From positions 1 to 64,000 of the forward strand of contig DAOQSN010000032.1 in the NCBI GenBank assembly GCA_035356615.1: DNA of 64,000 nucleotides, given 5' to 3'. Shown in pieces: positions 59,172 to 64,000 of the stretch (within the stretch, counting starts at the first letter, position 1; every line of letters begins with the position of its first letter). The translations under genes and the position numbers were made by a program. This DNA comes from JAKQDH01 sp029558835. Its GTDB lineage: Bacteria; Planctomycetota; Phycisphaerae; UBA1845. The notes beneath the pieces are model-generated. The model was not told where the DNA came from. It saw only the letters and a list, made by a program, of their open reading frames with translations, and did not search any database.

Positions 59172-61166
59172 ATGCCCATTGACGCCTCAAGCCATCCCTT
59201 CACCATCCGCGACCTCTGGGCCATGGAACGGCTCGGCGATCCGCAGGTCTCGCCTGACGGGCGATGGATCGTGTTCGATAAGAAGGTCTACGACCCCGAG
59301 GAGAACAAAGGCCGGCCGGACCTGTGGCTCGTGGGGATCGACGGCAGCGGTCTGCGGCGACTGACGGCGCACCCGGCCGGCAGCTCCGGACCACGCTGGG
59401 GGGCGGACCATCGGACCATCTGGTTCCTCTCCGCCCGCACCGGTTCCATGCAGGTGTGGCGCATCGCGGTCGACGGCGGGGAGGCCGAGCAGGTCACCAC
59501 CGAGCCGCTCGACCTGGGCAACCTGATCGTGTCGCGCGACGGACGGTACCTGGCCTACACAATGGAAGTCTTCCCCGGCCGCACGCCGCAGGAGACCTGC
59601 GACCGGCTGGAGGAAAACAAGAAGCGCAAGGCCACCGGCCAGCTTCACGACCGATTGTTCATTCGGCATTGGGACACCTGGAAGGACGGGCGGCGGTCGC
59701 ACCTGTTCGTTCGCCCGGCCGGCGGCGGCCAGGCGGTCGATGTCATGAAAGACATGGACGCCGACGTGCCGGCCAAGCCCTTCGGCGGCACCGAGGAGTT
59801 CACCTTCACGCCCGACGGCGCGTCGATCGTCTTTGCCGCCCAGGCCGCGGGGCGCGAGGAGGCCTGGCGGCTGCGCTTCCACCTGTTCGCGGCACCGCTG
59901 GACGGCTCACAGGCTCCGCGCACCCTGACCCCGGACCACGAGGCGTGGCTTGGGCATCCGCTGTTCTCGCCGAATGGCAAGACGCTGGCCTACCTGGCCA
60001 TGCAACGGCCCGGCTACGAATCCGACCGGCGGCGGATCATCCTGCTCGACTGGCCGGGCGGGAAGTCGCGGGCACTCACCGAAGCCTGGGACCGTTCGCC
60101 GGCGTCCATCGCCTGGGCACCGGACGGCCGGACCATCTACACGGTCGCCGACGACCTGGGTCAGCACGCCCTGTTCGCCGTGGACGCCACGACCGGGCAG
60201 GTCCGCACGCTGTGGCGCGACGGCAAGGCCACCGCGCCCGCGGCCACCGCTGACCGTGTCGTGTTCAACTTGTGCCACCTGCGCAGCCCCGCCGAGTTGC
60301 ACGCGGTACGGCCGGACGGAACAGGTCTGACGCAACTGACGCACGTCAACGCGGGACACCTGGCGGCCGTGCGCCTCGGCGAACCCGAGCAGTTCACCTT
60401 CGCCGGCTGGAACGACGAGCAAGTCCACTGTTACATCGTCAAGCCGGTCGATTTTGATCCCGCCCGCAAGTACCCCGTGGCCTTCCTCATCCACGGCGGT
60501 CCGCAGGGCTCCTTCGGCAATGACTTCCACTATCGCTGGAACCCGCAGGTGTACGCGGGCGCGGGCTACGCGGCCGTCATGGTCGATTTTCACGGCTCGA
60601 CCGGCTACGGGCAGGCGTTTACCGATGCGATCCGCGGCAACTGGGGCGGCGGGCCGTTCGTCGATCTGCAGAAGGGGCTGGCGGCCGCTCTGGCGCGCTG
60701 TCCGTGGATGGACGGCGAGCGCGTCGCCGCCCTCGGGGCCTCCTACGGCGGCTACATGATCAACTGGATCGCCGGCAACTGGCCGGACCGCTTCCGCTGC
60801 CTCGTCAATCACGACGGCAACCTCGACGAGCGCATCGCGTACTTCGATACGGAGGAACTCTGGTTTCCGGAATGGGAGCACGGCGGACCACCCTGGGAGC
60901 AGCCGGAGGGCTATACGCGTCACAATCCGATCGACCACGTGTCCAAGTGGCGAACGCCGATGCTCGTCATTCACGGCGCCAGGGACTACCGCGTCGTGGA
61001 CACGCAGGGCATCTCCACCTTCACGGCCCTGCAGCGGCGCGGCATCCCCAGCCGGCTCCTGTACTTCCCCGATGAGAATCACTGGGTGCTGAAACCGGCC
61101 AACAGCATCCTCTGGCATGAAACCGTGCTTGCCTGGCTGAAAGAGTGGACTGCGGCGAAGACCTGA
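59172..61166 (+). CDS. S9-family serine peptidase (acylaminoacyl-peptidase/DPP IV-like)
   Basis: 664 aa, no signal peptide. The N-terminal about 400 residues form a WD40-like beta propeller with repeated blade motifs (GDPQVSPDGRWIVFDKKVYD; SGPRWGADHRTIWFLSAR; GHPLFSPNGKTLAYLAMQ). The C-terminal alpha/beta hydrolase contains the catalytic triad: S524 in ALGASYGGYMINW, D605 in VIHGARDYRVVD and H637 in PDENHWVLKP, plus the oxyanion region FLIHGGPQGSFGNDFHYRWN. It removes dipeptides or acylated residues from peptides small enough to enter the propeller. Confidence 0.95.
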   Translation: MPIDASSHPFTIRDLWAMERLGDPQVSPDGRWIVFDKKVYDPEENKGRPDLWLVGIDGSGLRRLTAHPAGSSGPRWGADHRTIWFLSARTGSMQVWRIAVDGGEAEQVTTEPLDLGNLIVSRDGRYLAYTMEVFPGRTPQETCDRLEENKKRKATGQLHDRLFIRHWDTWKDGRRSHLFVRPAGGGQAVDVMKDMDADVPAKPFGGTEEFTFTPDGASIVFAAQAAGREEAWRLRFHLFAAPLDGSQAPRTLTPDHEAWLGHPLFSPNGKTLAYLAMQRPGYESDRRRIILLDWPGGKSRALTEAWDRSPASIAWAPDGRTIYTVADDLGQHALFAVDATTGQVRTLWRDGKATAPAATADRVVFNLCHLRSPAELHAVRPDGTGLTQLTHVNAGHLAAVRLGEPEQFTFAGWNDEQVHCYIVKPVDFDPARKYPVAFLIHGGPQGSFGNDFHYRWNPQVYAGAGYAAVMVDFHGSTGYGQAFTDAIRGNWGGGPFVDLQKGLAAALARCPWMDGERVAALGASYGGYMINWIAGNWPDRFRCLVNHDGNLDERIAYFDTEELWFPEWEHGGPPWEQPEGYTRHNPIDHVSKWRTPMLVIHGARDYRVVDTQGISTFTALQRRGIPSRLLYFPDENHWVLKPANSILWHETVLAWLKEWTAAKT

Positions 61167-61304
61167 CGCGTCGTGCGCGACCACCCGGCCAGGGCAGCGT
61201 TCCCGAAGTCATTCCGAAGCTGACCGCGTGCCGCAATCGACAACTGCCGCCTGAACGACTGCCGAGGCTGCCCCGCCTGCCCGGCCCGCGGCATGGGAGC
61301 TGCA

Positions 61305-61412
61305 GAAATCTCTCTGCGCCTCCGCGCCTCTGCGTGAGCTTGCCGCTGCTTCAACGGGGGGCGGCTTGGGAGCGGCAGGAACTCACGCGGAGGCGCAGAG
61401 GACGCAGAGGGA
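61305..61412. repeat. Inverted pair of CTCTGCG/CGCAGAG repeats
   Basis: TCTCTGCGCCTCCGCGCCTC (about 61311) is inverted as GCGGAGGCGCAGAGGACGCA (about 61384). Repeats of this word are widespread in several bacterial phyla. The stretch 61167-61790 otherwise shows no gene and no 5S rRNA. Confidence 0.65.
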
Positions 61413-61790
61413 ACAGCAGGTTTCAAAGGGCCCGTGGCTTGGGAGCCGCGGAAACGCGCCGGCCGCGATCGCGCCGGGAGGCGCCCCGGCGGTATTTGCA
61501 TCCGTGCGCCTCTCGGAATCCCCTGCCCAAGCCCTTGCGGACCCGGGAGGCATCCCGGCGGCGTCGACTGCCGAGGCATGCCGGGACAGCCGCCGCGCGT
61601 AGCGGGCCACCGTTCCGTGGTCAATCCCCAACGTCGGGCACGGGTCAGAATCACAAGGAGGGAGGGCGGCGGACGGGTGCGGCAGGCCCGGAGCGTCGGC
61701 TCGGACGTGGGGTCGGGCTCACCGTTCGCCGGCGGCGTCGTTCTACCGGTGACCCAGGCGGCGCCCGCGGCGGGGCGTCGGGGCAAGAAG

Positions 61791-61821
61791 AAGGCCCGGG
61801 ACGAAGATCGTCCCGGGCCTT
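61791..61821 (-). terminator. Probable terminator of the 23S rRNA transcript
   Basis: Perfect 14-bp stem (AAGGCCCGGGACGA, 61791-61804; TCGTCCCGGGCCTT, 61808-61821) with a 3-nt loop. On the minus strand it is followed by CTTCTTG. It lies about 76 bp beyond the 3' end of the 23S gene. Confidence 0.7.
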
Positions 61822-61896
61822 GTGTTTCTCACGGACAGCGAAGGAGGCGGACGCGGCAGGGGGGATCGTGCCGGAAGCTGGCTTAACAGCCGCTCA

Positions 61897-64000
<2,104 letters not shown>

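Noticed and set aside
61170..61790. 5S rRNA gene downstream of 23S
   Set aside because: No sequence resembling 5S conserved segments on the minus strand; the region contains CTCTGCG repeats and a terminator.

Overview
GC-rich bacterial chromosome segment. It is most consistent with a planctomycete (Phycisphaerae-like) lineage. The evidence is small membrane proteins carrying the CxxCGYxLxGLxxxRCPECG zinc ribbon, a Tat-exported Gfo/Idh/MocA oxidoreductase, a 23S rRNA gene with no 5S gene detected behind it, a Gram-negative outer-membrane barrel, and abundant short palindromic interspersed repeats. There is no obvious phage, transposase or CRISPR array. Taxonomy is inferred from content and was not tested.

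Layout. 0-8 kb: envelope and polysaccharide genes on the minus strand (CapD/FlaA1-type nucleotide-sugar dehydratase, two exported proteins of unknown function, a glycosyltransferase-TPR fusion). 8-12 kb: a methyltransferase divergent from an amidohydrolase, then a lipoprotein-like gene translationally coupled to a radical SAM/SPASM protein. 12-18.5 kb: a zinc-ribbon membrane protein, an ECF sigma factor with a very long anti-sigma factor (four DUF4349-like units), and a LolA-like periplasmic protein. 18.8-26.3 kb: metabolic and envelope genes (dipeptide epimerase-like enzyme, ketol-acid reductoisomerase, PAP2 phosphatase, ArnT-like glycosyltransferase, zinc alcohol dehydrogenase, ArfB-like ribosome rescue factor). 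26.6-28.3 kb: an outer-membrane barrel and a small secreted protein. 29-37.5 kb: a chemotaxis cluster cheW-cheA-cheW-cheD-HDOD-cheY-cheX-cheR-cheB with no receptor gene. 37.6-44.6 kb: the imuA-imuB-dnaE2 translesion mutasome operon. 44.6-51.3 kb: a dicarboxylate symporter, an HExxH protein, tRNA-Val(TAC), a large zinc-ribbon membrane protein and an M20 amidohydrolase. 51.5-54.7 kb: an unusually long FliD. 55.4-56.7 kb: a possible small defence patch (decayed PIN toxin, its antitoxin, a TIR protein). 57-61.2 kb: oxidoreductase, ribosome hibernation factor, S9 peptidase. 61.9-64 kb: the 3' two thirds of a 23S rRNA gene on the minus strand, cut by the window edge.

The most unusual signal is the repeat landscape. 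At least three families of roughly 90-120 bp elements have terminal inverted repeats and internal hairpins. Some lie between genes, but several sit in frame inside genes. The imuA-imuB-dnaE2 operon alone carries five copies or relics of one family and one copy of another, without losing its reading frames. This resembles the ORF-invading palindromic elements described in Rickettsia. Other points worth a second look: a CheA with an MshEN/GspE-N-like pair of motifs where the P2 domain normally sits, the four-unit anti-sigma factor, the coupled radical SAM pair, a CTG-like start on the epimerase gene, and a helically phased direct repeat over the imuA promoter.
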